A stretch of DNA of 64,000 nt from Olsenella profusa. GTDB lineage: Bacteria; Actinomycetota; Coriobacteriia; Coriobacteriales; Atopobiaceae. The stretch covers positions 1 through 64,000 of the forward strand of contig NZ_JACSNQ010000001.1 in NCBI RefSeq assembly GCF_016900315.1, given 5' to 3'. Both the position numbers and the translations under genes were made by a program. Below, in pieces: positions 41,812 through 50,722 of this stretch (the first letter of the stretch is position 1; each line of letters starts with the position of its first letter). A model generated the notes under the pieces. It was not told the DNA's origin. It saw only the letters and a program-made list of their open reading frames with translations, and did no database searches.

Positions 41812-42687
41812 GTGCAAGTTCTGATGCAGGTGCTCAACGGCCTGCAGCTCGGCAGCATCTACGCGCTCGTGGCGCTGGGCTACACGATGGTCTACGGCAT
41901 CATCCTGCTGCTCAACTTCGCCCACGGCGACATCATCATGGTGGGCGCCTACATATCCTGGCTCGTCATGGCGCAGCTCGGGATGCCTCCCGTCCTCGCC
42001 ATGATCTTGTCCGTGCTCGGCTGCACGCTGCTCGGTGTCATCATCGACAAGGTGGCCTACGCGCCCCTGAGAAACGCGCCGCGCCTCTCGATCCTCATCA
42101 CTGCCATCGGCGTCTCCTACTTCCTGGAGAACGGCGCACAGCTCGTCTTTGGTGCCGACGCCAAGGTGGTCCCGGCCTTCACCGACGTCTCCACCATCCA
42201 GGTGGGCGGGGTCTCGGTTTCCTTTGCCGCCGTGGCAACCGTCGTGGTCACCGCGGTGGCCACCGTGGTGCTGACGCTGCTGGTGCAGAAGACCAAGCTC
42301 GGCAAGGCCATGCGCGCCGTCTCCGAGGACATGGGTGCCGCCCGCCTCATGGGCATCAACGTCAACAACACCATCTCGTTCACCTTTGCGGTGGGCTCGG
42401 CTCTCGCCGGCATCGGTGCGGTGCTCTACGCGATGGCCTACACCCAGGCAACGCCGACGATGGGCATGATGCTCGGCACCAAGGCCTTCGTGGCGGCGGT
42501 GCTCGGCGGCATCGGCTCGATTCCGGGCGCCGTCGTGGGCGGCCTGCTCGTCGGCTTCGCCGAGGTCATCGTCACCGCGCTCGGCCTCTCCGTCTGGAAG
42601 GACGCCGTGGTGTTCCTGCTGCTCATCATCGTGCTCATCGTGCGACCCACCGGCATCTTCGGCCGTACCATGAGCGAGAAGGTCTAG
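41812..42687 (+). CDS. livH: Branched-chain amino acid ABC transporter permease
   Basis: Polytopic permease of 291 residues: start QVLNGLQLGSIYALVALGYTMVYGII, then NFAHGDIIMVGAY, FLENGAQLVFG and the ATPase-contact region DMGAARLMGINVNNTISFTFAVGSALAGI. About eight hydrophobic segments. The GTG at 41812 sits nine bases after AAGGAAG. The ATG at 41824 is an alternative. The C-terminus is FGRTMSEKV. Confidence 0.94.
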   Translation: MQVLMQVLNGLQLGSIYALVALGYTMVYGIILLLNFAHGDIIMVGAYISWLVMAQLGMPPVLAMILSVLGCTLLGVIIDKVAYAPLRNAPRLSILITAIGVSYFLENGAQLVFGADAKVVPAFTDVSTIQVGGVSVSFAAVATVVVTAVATVVLTLLVQKTKLGKAMRAVSEDMGAARLMGINVNNTISFTFAVGSALAGIGAVLYAMAYTQATPTMGMMLGTKAFVAAVLGGIGSIPGAVVGGLLVGFAEVIVTALGLSVWKDAVVFLLLIIVLIVRPTGIFGRTMSEKV

Positions 42688-42700
42688 GGGGGTGCAGAAC

Positions 42701-43906
42701 ATGGCTAACAACACTCCCGACACCGAGGCGCGCCCGGTCATCTCCGCCAGCGCCTCCAAGGGCAACACCGGCGTCTACCGCCGCCTGCCCATGCCGGCCC
42801 GCTATGCGATCAACGCGGTGCTCGTCCTGGTGTTTCTCGTCGTGGGCGAGCTCATGATCGACGGCGGCGCCATCACGCGCTACCAGTCCACGGTGCTCGA
42901 GCAGGTGGGCATCTACATCATCCTTGCGGTCTCGCTCAACATCGCCACCGGCTACCTGGGCCAGCTCCCGCTCGGTCACGCCGGCTTCATGTCGGTGGGC
43001 GGCTACGGCTGCGCGATCTTCATCATGCACATGATGGAGACGCTCGGCGTCACCGCGCGCGACTTCGTGACCGGCTCGCCGGTCTGCGGCCTGCTCTTCG
43101 TGGGCGGCATCATCGTGGGCGGCCTCTGCGCCGCGATCTGCGGCCTCATCATCGGCATCCCGGCCCTGCGCCTCAAGGGCGACTACCTCGCCATCATCAC
43201 GCTGGCCTTCTCCGAGATCATCCGCGTGGTCATGCTCAACATCGACGACGTGCTCGGCTTCAAGCTCACCGGCGGCGCCGCGGGCCTCACCGGCATCCCC
43301 GGCTACACGAGCTTCCTCAACGTGTTTCTCGTCGTGGCGGTGGTGTGCTTCCTCATCCACACGATGATGAAGTCCCGCCACGGCCGGGCGATCCTGGCCA
43401 TCCGCGACAACGAGATTGCGGCCGAGGCCACCGGTGTCAACACCACCTACTACAAGACGCTCGCCTTCGTGGTGTCGGCCTTCTTCGCCGGCGTGGCCGG
43501 CGGCCTCTACGCGGGGTGCATCGGCGTCCTGCAGCCGGCCGTCTTCGGCTTCATGAAGTCCATCGAGATCCTCGTCATGGTGGTTCTCGGTGGCATGGGC
43601 TCGATGCTCGGCTCAGTGATTTCCGCCACCTTCCTGACGATCCTGCCCGAGGCGCTGCGCGCCTTCTCCGAGTACCGCATGATCGTCTACGCCGTCGTCC
43701 TCATCCTCGTGATGATCTTCCGCCCGCAGGGCCTTCTCGGCTCCTACGACTTCTCGCTCTCCCGCGTGATCGAGCGCGTGATGAACCGGGACTTCCCCTG
43801 GAGCCACCGCTCCGACAAGGGCGAGAAGGACCTCCCGCAGGGGCGGGGTCGCTCGCAGGAAAGCGACGACGACGCGAAGGAGGTGAGCGCCGATGCCAGC
43901 CGATAA
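42701..43906 (+). CDS. livM: Branched-chain amino acid ABC transporter permease
   Basis: Second permease, 401 residues. Landmarks: NIATGYLGQLPLGHAGFMSVGGYG, IPALRLKGDYLAIITLAFSEIIRVV, the ATPase-contact region GRAILAIRDNEIAAEATGVN and FRPQGLLG. I prefer the ATG at 42701 over the GTG at 42692 for its ribosome-site spacing. After FRPQGLLGSYDF comes a charged cytoplasmic tail, about 40 residues longer than usual, that includes GEKDLPQG from an exact motif copy (43820-43832). It overlaps livG by 14 bp. Confidence 0.94.
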   Translation: MANNTPDTEARPVISASASKGNTGVYRRLPMPARYAINAVLVLVFLVVGELMIDGGAITRYQSTVLEQVGIYIILAVSLNIATGYLGQLPLGHAGFMSVGGYGCAIFIMHMMETLGVTARDFVTGSPVCGLLFVGGIIVGGLCAAICGLIIGIPALRLKGDYLAIITLAFSEIIRVVMLNIDDVLGFKLTGGAAGLTGIPGYTSFLNVFLVVAVVCFLIHTMMKSRHGRAILAIRDNEIAAEATGVNTTYYKTLAFVVSAFFAGVAGGLYAGCIGVLQPAVFGFMKSIEILVMVVLGGMGSMLGSVISATFLTILPEALRAFSEYRMIVYAVVLILVMIFRPQGLLGSYDFSLSRVIERVMNRDFPWSHRSDKGEKDLPQGRGRSQESDDDAKEVSADASR

Positions 43907-44744
43907 GAAGCGCCGTCCCGTGCTCGTCCAGGTTGAGACGCCCAACCTCATCCCCGAGCGCGACCTGGGGCAGATTCCCGTCCTGCAGGCCGAGCACCTC
44001 GGCATCGATTTCGGCGGCCTGACCGCCGTGGACGACTTCAACATCGCCATGGGCCGCACGGAGATCTCCGGCCTGATCGGCCCCAACGGCGCCGGCAAGA
44101 CCACGATCTTCAACCTGCTCACCAACGTCTACAAGCCCACCCGCGGCACCGTGCTGCTTGACGGCTACGACACGGCGGGCAAGTCCGTGGCCGAGGTCAA
44201 CCACATGGGCATCGCCCGCACGTTCCAGAACATCCGCCTGTTCTCCCAGATGACGGTCGAGCAGAACGTGCTCGTGGGCTTTGGCAACCAGATGAAGACC
44301 CACCTGCTGACCGACATGTTCCGCCTGCCCGCCCACTGGCGCCAGGAGGCCGAGTACCACGACAAGGCGCTCGAGCTGCTCGACATCTTCGACATGCGCC
44401 GCTATGCGGACACGCTGGCGGGCAACCTTCCCTACGGTGCCCAGCGCCGCCTGGAGATCCTGCGCGCGCTGGCCACCTCCCCGAAGGTGCTGCTGCTCGA
44501 CGAGCCCGCGGCCGGCATGAACCCGGCCGAGACCGAGGAGCTGATGGAGAACATCCAGAAGATTCGCGACGAGTTCCAGATCGCCATCCTCCTGATCGAG
44601 CACGACATGTCGCTCGTCATGGGCGTGTGCGAGGTCGTGGGCGTGCTCGACTACGGTCGCATCATCGCCAAGGGCACCCCGGAGGAGATCCAGAACGACC
44701 CGAAGGTCATCGAGGCCTACCTCGGCAAGCAGGGGGTGAAGTAG
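43893..44744 (+). CDS. livG: Branched-chain amino acid ABC transporter ATP-binding protein
   Basis: ATPase of 283 residues. Walker A GPNGAGKTT (about 68-76), the Liv-specific GIARTFQNIRLF, signature NLPYGAQRRLEI (Leu-Pro-Tyr-Gly as usual in LivG), Walker B VLLLDEPAAGMNP and H-loop IEHDM. The start overlaps the end of livM and the stop is immediately before livF. Confidence 0.95.
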   Translation: MPADKKRRPVLVQVETPNLIPERDLGQIPVLQAEHLGIDFGGLTAVDDFNIAMGRTEISGLIGPNGAGKTTIFNLLTNVYKPTRGTVLLDGYDTAGKSVAEVNHMGIARTFQNIRLFSQMTVEQNVLVGFGNQMKTHLLTDMFRLPAHWRQEAEYHDKALELLDIFDMRRYADTLAGNLPYGAQRRLEILRALATSPKVLLLDEPAAGMNPAETEELMENIQKIRDEFQIAILLIEHDMSLVMGVCEVVGVLDYGRIIAKGTPEEIQNDPKVIEAYLGKQGVK

Positions 44745-45452
44745 ATGGCTATGCTCTCCGTGCAGGACCTGCACGTCTCCTACGGCGCCATCAAGGCGGT
44801 CCGCGGCATCTCCTTTGACATCGACGAGGGTGAGATCGTCACGCTGATCGGCGCCAACGGCGCGGGCAAGTCCACCACGCTCAACACGGTGGCGGGCCTG
44901 CTCAAGCCCGAGAGCGGCACGATCGAGTTCGACGGTGCCTCCATCGCCGGTGTGCAGGCCCACAAGGTGGTTCAGTGCGGGCTTGCGCTCTGCCCCGAGG
45001 GCCGGCGTGTGTTCACGCAGATGAGCGTGGCCGAGAACCTCGAGATGGGCGGCTACACCCGCTCCGACGCCGAGAACCGCGAGACGCTCGAGAAGGTCTA
45101 CGAGCACTTCCCGCGCCTCAAGGAGCGCCGCGGGCAGGTTGCCGGCACGCTCTCCGGCGGCGAGCAGCAGATGCTAGCGATGGGCCGCGCCCTCATGAGC
45201 AAGCCCCGGCTGCTCATGCTCGACGAGCCCTCGATGGGTCTCGCGCCGATCCTGGTGGAGGAGATCTTCAGCATCATCAAGCAGCTCAACGAGTCCGGCA
45301 CCACGGTGCTCCTGGTCGAGCAGAACGCCAACATGGCGCTCAAGATCGCCGACCGCGCCTACGTGCTGGAGACCGGCACCATCAAGAAGACCGGCACGGG
45401 TGCCGAGCTGCTCGTGGACGACGACGTGCGCAAGGCCTACCTGGGCGGGTAG
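44745..45452 (+). CDS. livF: Branched-chain amino acid ABC transporter ATP-binding protein
   Basis: Second ATPase, 235 residues. Walker A GANGAGKST (about 36-44), CPEGRRVFTQMSVAENL typical of LivF, signature LSGGEQQMLA, Walker B LLMLDEPSMGLAP and VEQNANMAL in place of the usual H-loop. It follows livG without a gap and is followed by the operon terminator. Confidence 0.95.
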   Translation: MAMLSVQDLHVSYGAIKAVRGISFDIDEGEIVTLIGANGAGKSTTLNTVAGLLKPESGTIEFDGASIAGVQAHKVVQCGLALCPEGRRVFTQMSVAENLEMGGYTRSDAENRETLEKVYEHFPRLKERRGQVAGTLSGGEQQMLAMGRALMSKPRLLMLDEPSMGLAPILVEEIFSIIKQLNESGTTVLLVEQNANMALKIADRAYVLETGTIKKTGTGAELLVDDDVRKAYLGG

Positions 45453-45495
45453 GGGGCGCGTCCCGACCACAGACCACAGACGCTGGCGTCACCGG

Positions 45496-45527
45496 CGGCG
45501 GGCCTCCTCCCGGGCCCGCCGTCGTTT
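45496..45527 (+). terminator. Terminator of the liv operon
   Basis: CGGCGGGC (45496-45503) pairs with GCCCGCCG (45514-45521), then TCGTTTT. Confidence 0.8.
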
Positions 45528-45541
45528 TGTTGGCGCGCCGT

Positions 45542-45659
45542 GCGCACCATCTCTGGACGTTCTGTCAGGCCAAAGTGTCCGGAAACGGTACTTAAAAGTT
45601 TTGACGCACCGCCTCCGGACGTTTTTGGCGAGAAGAACGTCCGAAAACGGTGCGTCAAA
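45542..45659. repeat. Twin hairpin elements between livF and thrB
   Basis: Two related units. The second has long arms TTTGACGCACCG (45600-45611) and CGGTGCGTCAAA (45648-45659), inner arms CGGACGTT and AACGTCCG, and an exact motif copy (45627-45638) whose last bases form part of the right inner arm. The first, 45542-45590, has the same order (GCACC, CTCTGGACGTT, then GTGTCCGGAAACGGT) but with a different loop and more mismatches. Confidence 0.7.
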
Positions 45660-45664
45660 CCAAG

Positions 45665-46573
45665 CTAGTGCACCTCGACGGTGGTGCCGAGGGTGTTGGC
45701 GGGGAGGGTCTGGAGCCAGTAGCCGGGGCAGGTCTGGGCGAACGCCTCGGCCACGCGGGCGGCGGCCTCGTCCCCGTCGGCCACGGCGAGCATCGTGGAG
45801 CCGGACCCGGAGATCATGAAGGCACAGGCGCCGGCCTCAAGCGCCGCGGCGCGCAGCGGCTCGTAGTCGGGGATGAGGCGCGCGCGGTACGGCTCGTGCA
45901 GGCGGTCGTGGCAGGCGGCGCCCAGGAGTGCGGCGTCCCCGGTCTCAAGCGCGCGTACCACGGCCACGCAGCGGCCCATCTGCCAGACGGCCGTCTCGCG
46001 GGAGACCTCGGTGGGAAGCACGCGCCGCGCGTCGGCCGTGCGCACCTCATAGGGCGGCGCCACGGCAACGAAGCGCAGGTTGTCCGCCACGTCCATGCGG
46101 GTGGACGTGGTCGTCTCGCCCTCCACGAAGGAGCTCACGAGCCCGCCCAGAAGCGCCGGGGCGACGTTGTCCGGGTGCCCCTCGAGGCGCACGGCGAGCT
46201 CGAGCGCCCGCGCGCGGTCGAAGCCGTTCGGCGAGAGGGCCATCGCCGCGCCGATGCCGGCGATGACGCAGGCCGAGCTCGAGCCGAGGCCGCCGGAGAG
46301 TGGGATGGGGGAGAGGATCGTGATGCGCAGCGGGCGCGCCTCGAGCCCCAGCTCACGGCAGGCGTCGAGGTAGCTCTGCCAGACGAGGTTGTCCTCGCCG
46401 CGGAAGCGCTCCTCGCAGCCGTCGACCTCGAGCCGCTCGGCGGGCGTCATCAGGAAGGTCGCCGTGAGGTCGAGCGCCAGGCCCAGGCAGTCAAAGCCCA
46501 CGCCCACGTTGGCACTCGTGGCCGGGACGCGCACGATGACAATGGGCCGCTCGCGGCCGTCCGCCCCGATCAC
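45665..46573 (-). CDS. thrB: Homoserine kinase
   Basis: GHMP-family kinase that phosphorylates homoserine on the way to threonine. The 302 residues have VPATSANVGVGFDCLGLAL, the ATP-binding PLSGGLGSSSACVIAG (about 88-103) and the C-terminal ISGSGSTMLAV. The GTG start overlaps the thrC stop as GTGA, so translation is coupled. A much longer open frame upstream lies inside thrC and is a shadow. Confidence 0.95.
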   Translation of the reverse strand: MIGADGRERPIVIVRVPATSANVGVGFDCLGLALDLTATFLMTPAERLEVDGCEERFRGEDNLVWQSYLDACRELGLEARPLRITILSPIPLSGGLGSSSACVIAGIGAAMALSPNGFDRARALELAVRLEGHPDNVAPALLGGLVSSFVEGETTTSTRMDVADNLRFVAVAPPYEVRTADARRVLPTEVSRETAVWQMGRCVAVVRALETGDAALLGAACHDRLHEPYRARLIPDYEPLRAAALEAGACAFMISGSGSTMLAVADGDEAAARVAEAFAQTCPGYWLQTLPANTLGTTVEVH

Positions 46574-48054
46574 AGGAACACCCGCGCGCAGGAGGACTCC
46601 ACGAAGGCGCCCATGCGGTCGCGGTCGCAGACGTCCTCGTGCAGGATCGGCTCGGCGCGCAGCCCCGCGAGCTGCCGCGGCGCCACGGTGCCCGTGAGCC
46701 GCTCGAGCACGTCCATGCAGGCAAACCCGTTCATGCCGTCCGTGACCTCGCCGAGCGCGCCGAGCACGTCGGCGGAGAACTTGTAGGGGCTCGCCGTGGA
46801 GAGGCACACGCGGGCACTGCCGTCATCCTCGATGCCGTCGAGCACGCACTTGGCCACGGCGGTGTGCGGGTCGATGAGCACGCCGAGCTCGTCCCAGGTG
46901 GACTTGATCGCGGCCCGCGTCGCCGCGTCGTCGGCGCGCCCGCACGCAAAGATTGCGCGAATCTTGCCCATGACGGGCTCGGGCACCGTGTAGACGCCCT
47001 TCTCGCCGAGGTCGGCCATGAGGCGCGCGACGAGCTCGCAGTCTCCGTCCGAGGCAAAGTAGAGCAGGCGCTCGAGGTTGGAGGACACGAGGATGTCCAT
47101 CGACGGCGAGATGGTCTTGTGGAACGTGCGCCGGCGGTCGTAGGTGCCGGTGGTGAGGAAGTCGGTGAGGACGTCGTTGGCGTTGGAGGCCACGACGAGA
47201 CGGCGCACGGGCAGGCCCATCCGCCGTGCGTAGTAGCCGGCGAGCACGTCGCCGAAGTTGCCGGTGGGCACGCAGAAGGTGACCTCGTCGCCCATCTCCA
47301 CGGCGCCGCGGCGCACGAGCTGGGCGTACGCGTCGAAGTAGTAGGTGACCTGCGGGGCCAGCCGGCCCACGTTGATGGAGTTGGCGCTCGAGAGGGCCAC
47401 GCCGCGCGCGCCCAGCCGCTCGGCGAGCGCGCGGTCGGCGAAGATGCGCTTGACCTCGCCCTGGCAGTCGTCGAAGGTGCCGCGCACCGCGCACACCGCC
47501 ACGTTGGAGCCGAGCTGCGTCACCATCTGGAGGCGCTGGACGTCGGACACCTTGCCGTCGGGGTAGAACACTGTGACGCCGGTGCCCTCCACGCCCGCGA
47601 AGCCGTCGAGCGCGGCCTTGCCGGTGTCCCCGGAGGTGGCGGTCACGATCATCACGCGCCGGCCGTCCGCGCCGCGCGCCACGCTCATGAGGCGCGGCAG
47701 CATCTGCAGCGCCACGTCCTTGAAGGCGCAGGTGGGGCCGTGGTAGAGCTCGAGCAGCCAGTCGTCTCCCAGCGGCGTCACCGGGCAGACGGCGGGGGAG
47801 TCCCACTGCGGGCCGTAGGCGCCCTCCACGCAGCCGGCAAGCTCGGGCTCCGTGTAGTCGGAGAGCAGCGTCCCCAGCACGAGGCGGGCGGTGTCGTGGA
47901 AGCCCTGGGTGCACACGCCGGCCAGGTCGAGGCTCTTCTCGCCGAGCTCGTCGGAGACGTAGAGGCCGCCGTCGGGTGCGATTCCGGCCATGATAGCTTG
48001 CTTGCTTGTTACGGGATTATCAGCCGAGCGCGTGCTGTGGTAGAACGTGGTCAC
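46570..48054 (-). CDS. thrC: Threonine synthase
   Basis: PLP enzyme that converts phosphohomoserine to threonine. The 494-residue protein is of the long type: STRSADNPVTSKQAIMAGIAPDGGLYV, the PLP lysine in HGPTCAFKDVALQ (about 110), TATSGDTGKAAL, PTGNFGDVLAGYYARRMG and KFSADVL. The GTG start follows AAGGAG. The N-terminal DELGEKSLDL comes from a one-mismatch motif copy (47931-47943). It is divergent from hom, with about 125 bp for both promoters. Confidence 0.95.
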   Translation of the reverse strand: MTTFYHSTRSADNPVTSKQAIMAGIAPDGGLYVSDELGEKSLDLAGVCTQGFHDTARLVLGTLLSDYTEPELAGCVEGAYGPQWDSPAVCPVTPLGDDWLLELYHGPTCAFKDVALQMLPRLMSVARGADGRRVMIVTATSGDTGKAALDGFAGVEGTGVTVFYPDGKVSDVQRLQMVTQLGSNVAVCAVRGTFDDCQGEVKRIFADRALAERLGARGVALSSANSINVGRLAPQVTYYFDAYAQLVRRGAVEMGDEVTFCVPTGNFGDVLAGYYARRMGLPVRRLVVASNANDVLTDFLTTGTYDRRRTFHKTISPSMDILVSSNLERLLYFASDGDCELVARLMADLGEKGVYTVPEPVMGKIRAIFACGRADDAATRAAIKSTWDELGVLIDPHTAVAKCVLDGIEDDGSARVCLSTASPYKFSADVLGALGEVTDGMNGFACMDVLERLTGTVAPRQLAGLRAEPILHEDVCDRDRMGAFVESSCARVFL

Positions 48055-48180
48055 GGTTGCTCCTTGCGTCCGGGCCTGGGCTTGGTCAATCCGGCTTCGT
48101 CAGAGCCTTGGATGCAAGTATCATAGCCTCCGAGGGGCGCGCCCCGCGCGCCGGACACATATTCGAAAGATTGGACGTCA

Positions 48181-49347
48181 ATGAAGATCGCCCTTCTCGG
48201 CTACGGCACGGTCGGTCGCGGCGTGGACGAGATCATCTCCACGCGCGTGAGCGAGGTCGAGGTCGCACGCATCCTCGAGCTCCCCGACCGGCTGAGCGAC
48301 CCCCGCATGACCGCCAGCATCGACGACATCCTGAACGACGACTCCATCGAGCTCGTGGTGGAGTGCATGGGCGGCCTCGAGCCGGCGCGGACCTACATCA
48401 TGGGTGCGCTGGAGGCCGGCAAGCACGTCGTCACCTCCAACAAGGCGGTGGTCGCGGCCAACTTCGCGCGCTTCGCCGCCACGGCGGCCTCGACGGGCGC
48501 GGGCCTCTACATCGAGGCGTCGGTCGGCGGCGGCATCCCGTGGATCGCGAGCATCGAGAAGGTCCGTCGCATCGACGAGGTGACCTCCTTCTCCGGCATC
48601 ATGAACGGCACCACCAACTACATCGTCGACGCCATGCGCCACGCGGGCGAGGACTTCGACGCGGTGCTCGCGCGCGCCCAGGAGCTCGGCTACGCGGAGC
48701 GCGACCCCTCCGCCGACATCGACGGCGTCGACGTGCTCAACAAGACCATCATCACGGCCTCCGTCGCCTTTGACGTGGCATGCGAGAAGAACCTCCCCAC
48801 GTCGGGCATCCGCAACCTGCGCGCCTCCGACCTGGAGCTCTTTGCCGGCCACGGGCGCACGGTGAAGCTGCTCGGCCGCGGCGTGTGCGCGGACGGGCGC
48901 TACGCGGCCGCCGTCGAGCCGGTGGCCGTGGCGGCCGACTCGCTCGAGGCCAACGTGCCGTCCAACTTCAACCTCGTGACGCTCGACGCCACCACGGTCG
49001 GCGAGCTCAAGTTCTACGGCCAGGGCGCCGGCAGCCTGCCCACGGGCAACGCGATCGTCCAGGACGTGCTCGACTGCGCGCGCGGCTTGCGCCGGCCCGT
49101 CTACGACTTCTCGCGCCCGCTCGCCTACGATCCGTCGCTTCTGCGCGGCGACTACGTGCTGCGCACCGAGGCGCGCCTCGGCGACGCGGAGCCCTTCGGG
49201 ACGGGCGCCGTCCTCGTGCGCGACCTCACGGCCGAGGGTGCCCGCGCGCTGCTCGACGAGGCGCTTGCCGCCGACCCCACGACGTTCATGGCCGCGCTTC
49301 CCGCCAGCCCCTCGTCCTTCTCGCCAGACTCCGCCCAGGAAGGCTAG
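48181..49347 (+). CDS. hom: Homoserine dehydrogenase with a reduced C-terminal domain
   Basis: Reduces aspartate semialdehyde to homoserine. The 388 residues show the nucleotide site LLGYGTVGRGV, SNKAVVAANF, EASVGGGIPWI, the catalytic SGIMNGTTNYI and DPSADIDGVDVLNK. Usual bacterial enzymes have about 430 residues with a full ACT domain for threonine feedback. Here only about 55 residues (YVLRTEARLGDAEPFGTG and following) remain, without a recognisable effector loop. The tail PSSFSPDSAQEG is encoded through an exact motif copy (49314-49325). CEKNLPTSG comes from a near-copy at 48781. Confidence 0.92.
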   Translation: MKIALLGYGTVGRGVDEIISTRVSEVEVARILELPDRLSDPRMTASIDDILNDDSIELVVECMGGLEPARTYIMGALEAGKHVVTSNKAVVAANFARFAATAASTGAGLYIEASVGGGIPWIASIEKVRRIDEVTSFSGIMNGTTNYIVDAMRHAGEDFDAVLARAQELGYAERDPSADIDGVDVLNKTIITASVAFDVACEKNLPTSGIRNLRASDLELFAGHGRTVKLLGRGVCADGRYAAAVEPVAVAADSLEANVPSNFNLVTLDATTVGELKFYGQGAGSLPTGNAIVQDVLDCARGLRRPVYDFSRPLAYDPSLLRGDYVLRTEARLGDAEPFGTGAVLVRDLTAEGARALLDEALAADPTTFMAALPASPSSFSPDSAQEG

Positions 49348-49354
49348 GTCACCC

Positions 49355-50677
49355 ATGATCAAGATCGCCAAGTTCGGCGGCTCGTCCGTCGCCTCCGCCG
49401 AGCAGTTCCGCAAGGTCAAGGGCATCGTCGAGGCCGACCCCGACCGCCGCTTCGTGGTGGTGTCGGCCGTGGGCAAGCGCTTCTCGGCGGACAACAAGAT
49501 CACCGACCTCCTGCTGCTCGTGAACGCCCACATCCAGTACCACGTGGACTGCAGCGCGCTGCTCGCCGACATCGAGCAGCGCTTCCTCGACATCGCCGAG
49601 GAGCTCGGGCTCAAGTGGCCGGTGAGGGAGCGCTTCGAGACCTTCGCCAAGAACATCAAGAAGCACTCGCCGGAGTACATCGTGTCTCGCGGCGAGTGGT
49701 TCACGGCGCACCTCATGGCCGAGTACCTGGGGATGCCCTTCGTGGACGCCGCCGACGTGGTGGTCTTTCACCACGACGGCAACGTGGACATGGAGCGCAC
49801 CGCCGTGCGCCTCAAGGACGTGATGGCGCGCCAGGGCTGCTTCGTGCTGCCCGGCTTCTACGGCGCCACGGTCGACGGCCAGATCAAGCTCTTCCAGCGC
49901 GGCGGCGGCGACATCACGGGCGCCATCCTCGCGCGCTGCATCGACGCCGGGCTCTACGAGAACTGGACCGACGTCTCCGGCTTCCTCTCCGCCGACCCGC
50001 GCATCGTGGACCACCCGCGCTCGATCCGCCGCATCACCTTCGACGAGATGCGCGAGCTCTCCTACATGGGCGCCTCGGTGCTGCAGGAGGAGGCCATCTT
50101 CCCGGTGCGCGAGGTCAACATCCCCATCCAGATTAAGAACACCAACCGTCCCGAGGACGAGGGCACGATCATCCGCGAGAAGGCGGCTGCCGGCGAGGAC
50201 GAGCACCTCCTCACCGGCATCGCCGGCAAGCGCGACTTCATCTCCGTGCACATCAAGAAGGCGCACATGTCCGGCGAGGTGGGCGTGGTGCGCCGCGCGC
50301 TCTCCATCTTCGAGCGCTACGGCGTCTCCGTGGAGCACATCCCCACGGGCGTCGACTCGTTCTCCGTGGTGGTCAACGGCGCGGACGTGCGCGACTCGAT
50401 CTACTCGATCGTGGCCGACATCCGCCGCGAGCTCGAGCCCGACGACATCACGATGATCGACAACCTGGCCCTGCTGTCCGTGGTTGGCCGCAACATGTCC
50501 AAGCGCTCCGGCACCTCGGGCAAGATCTTCGGGGCCCTCGGCGACGCGGGCATCAACATCCGCATGATCACGCAGAGCTCCCAGGAGATCTCCATCATCA
50601 TGGGCGTGGAGAACGAGGACTTCGAGCACGCCGTCCGCGTGATCTACGACCGCTTCGTCCGCGACGAGATGGTCTGA
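49355..50677 (+). CDS. lysC: Aspartate kinase
   Basis: First enzyme of the aspartate family (lysine, threonine, methionine), 440 residues. IAKFGGSSVASAEQFRKVK begins the catalytic domain, with FVVVSAVGKR, SRGEWFTAHLMAEYLG and GGGDITGAILARC following. Two C-terminal ACT domains (about 300-440, ending MIDNLALLSVVGRNM and INIRMITQSSQEISIIMGVE) provide feedback control. The ATG at 49355 lies eight bases after the hom stop. The TGA stop begins a REP-like palindrome. Confidence 0.95.
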   Translation: MIKIAKFGGSSVASAEQFRKVKGIVEADPDRRFVVVSAVGKRFSADNKITDLLLLVNAHIQYHVDCSALLADIEQRFLDIAEELGLKWPVRERFETFAKNIKKHSPEYIVSRGEWFTAHLMAEYLGMPFVDAADVVVFHHDGNVDMERTAVRLKDVMARQGCFVLPGFYGATVDGQIKLFQRGGGDITGAILARCIDAGLYENWTDVSGFLSADPRIVDHPRSIRRITFDEMRELSYMGASVLQEEAIFPVREVNIPIQIKNTNRPEDEGTIIREKAAAGEDEHLLTGIAGKRDFISVHIKKAHMSGEVGVVRRALSIFERYGVSVEHIPTGVDSFSVVVNGADVRDSIYSIVADIRRELEPDDITMIDNLALLSVVGRNMSKRSGTSGKIFGALGDAGINIRMITQSSQEISIIMGVENEDFEHAVRVIYDRFVRDEMV

Positions 50678-50703
50678 TACGAAGGGACAGTCCCTTTGTC
50701 TCA
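50675..50703. repeat. Hybrid REP palindrome starting on the lysC stop codon
   Basis: The left half TGATACGAAGGGAC matches the REP at 19994. The right end TTTGTCTCA matches the REP at 24364. The core AAGGGAC/GTCCCTT (50682-50696) is a perfect hairpin. It lies between lysC and asd. Confidence 0.8.
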
Positions 50704-50722
50704 TTCTGAGAAAGGAAGCGCC

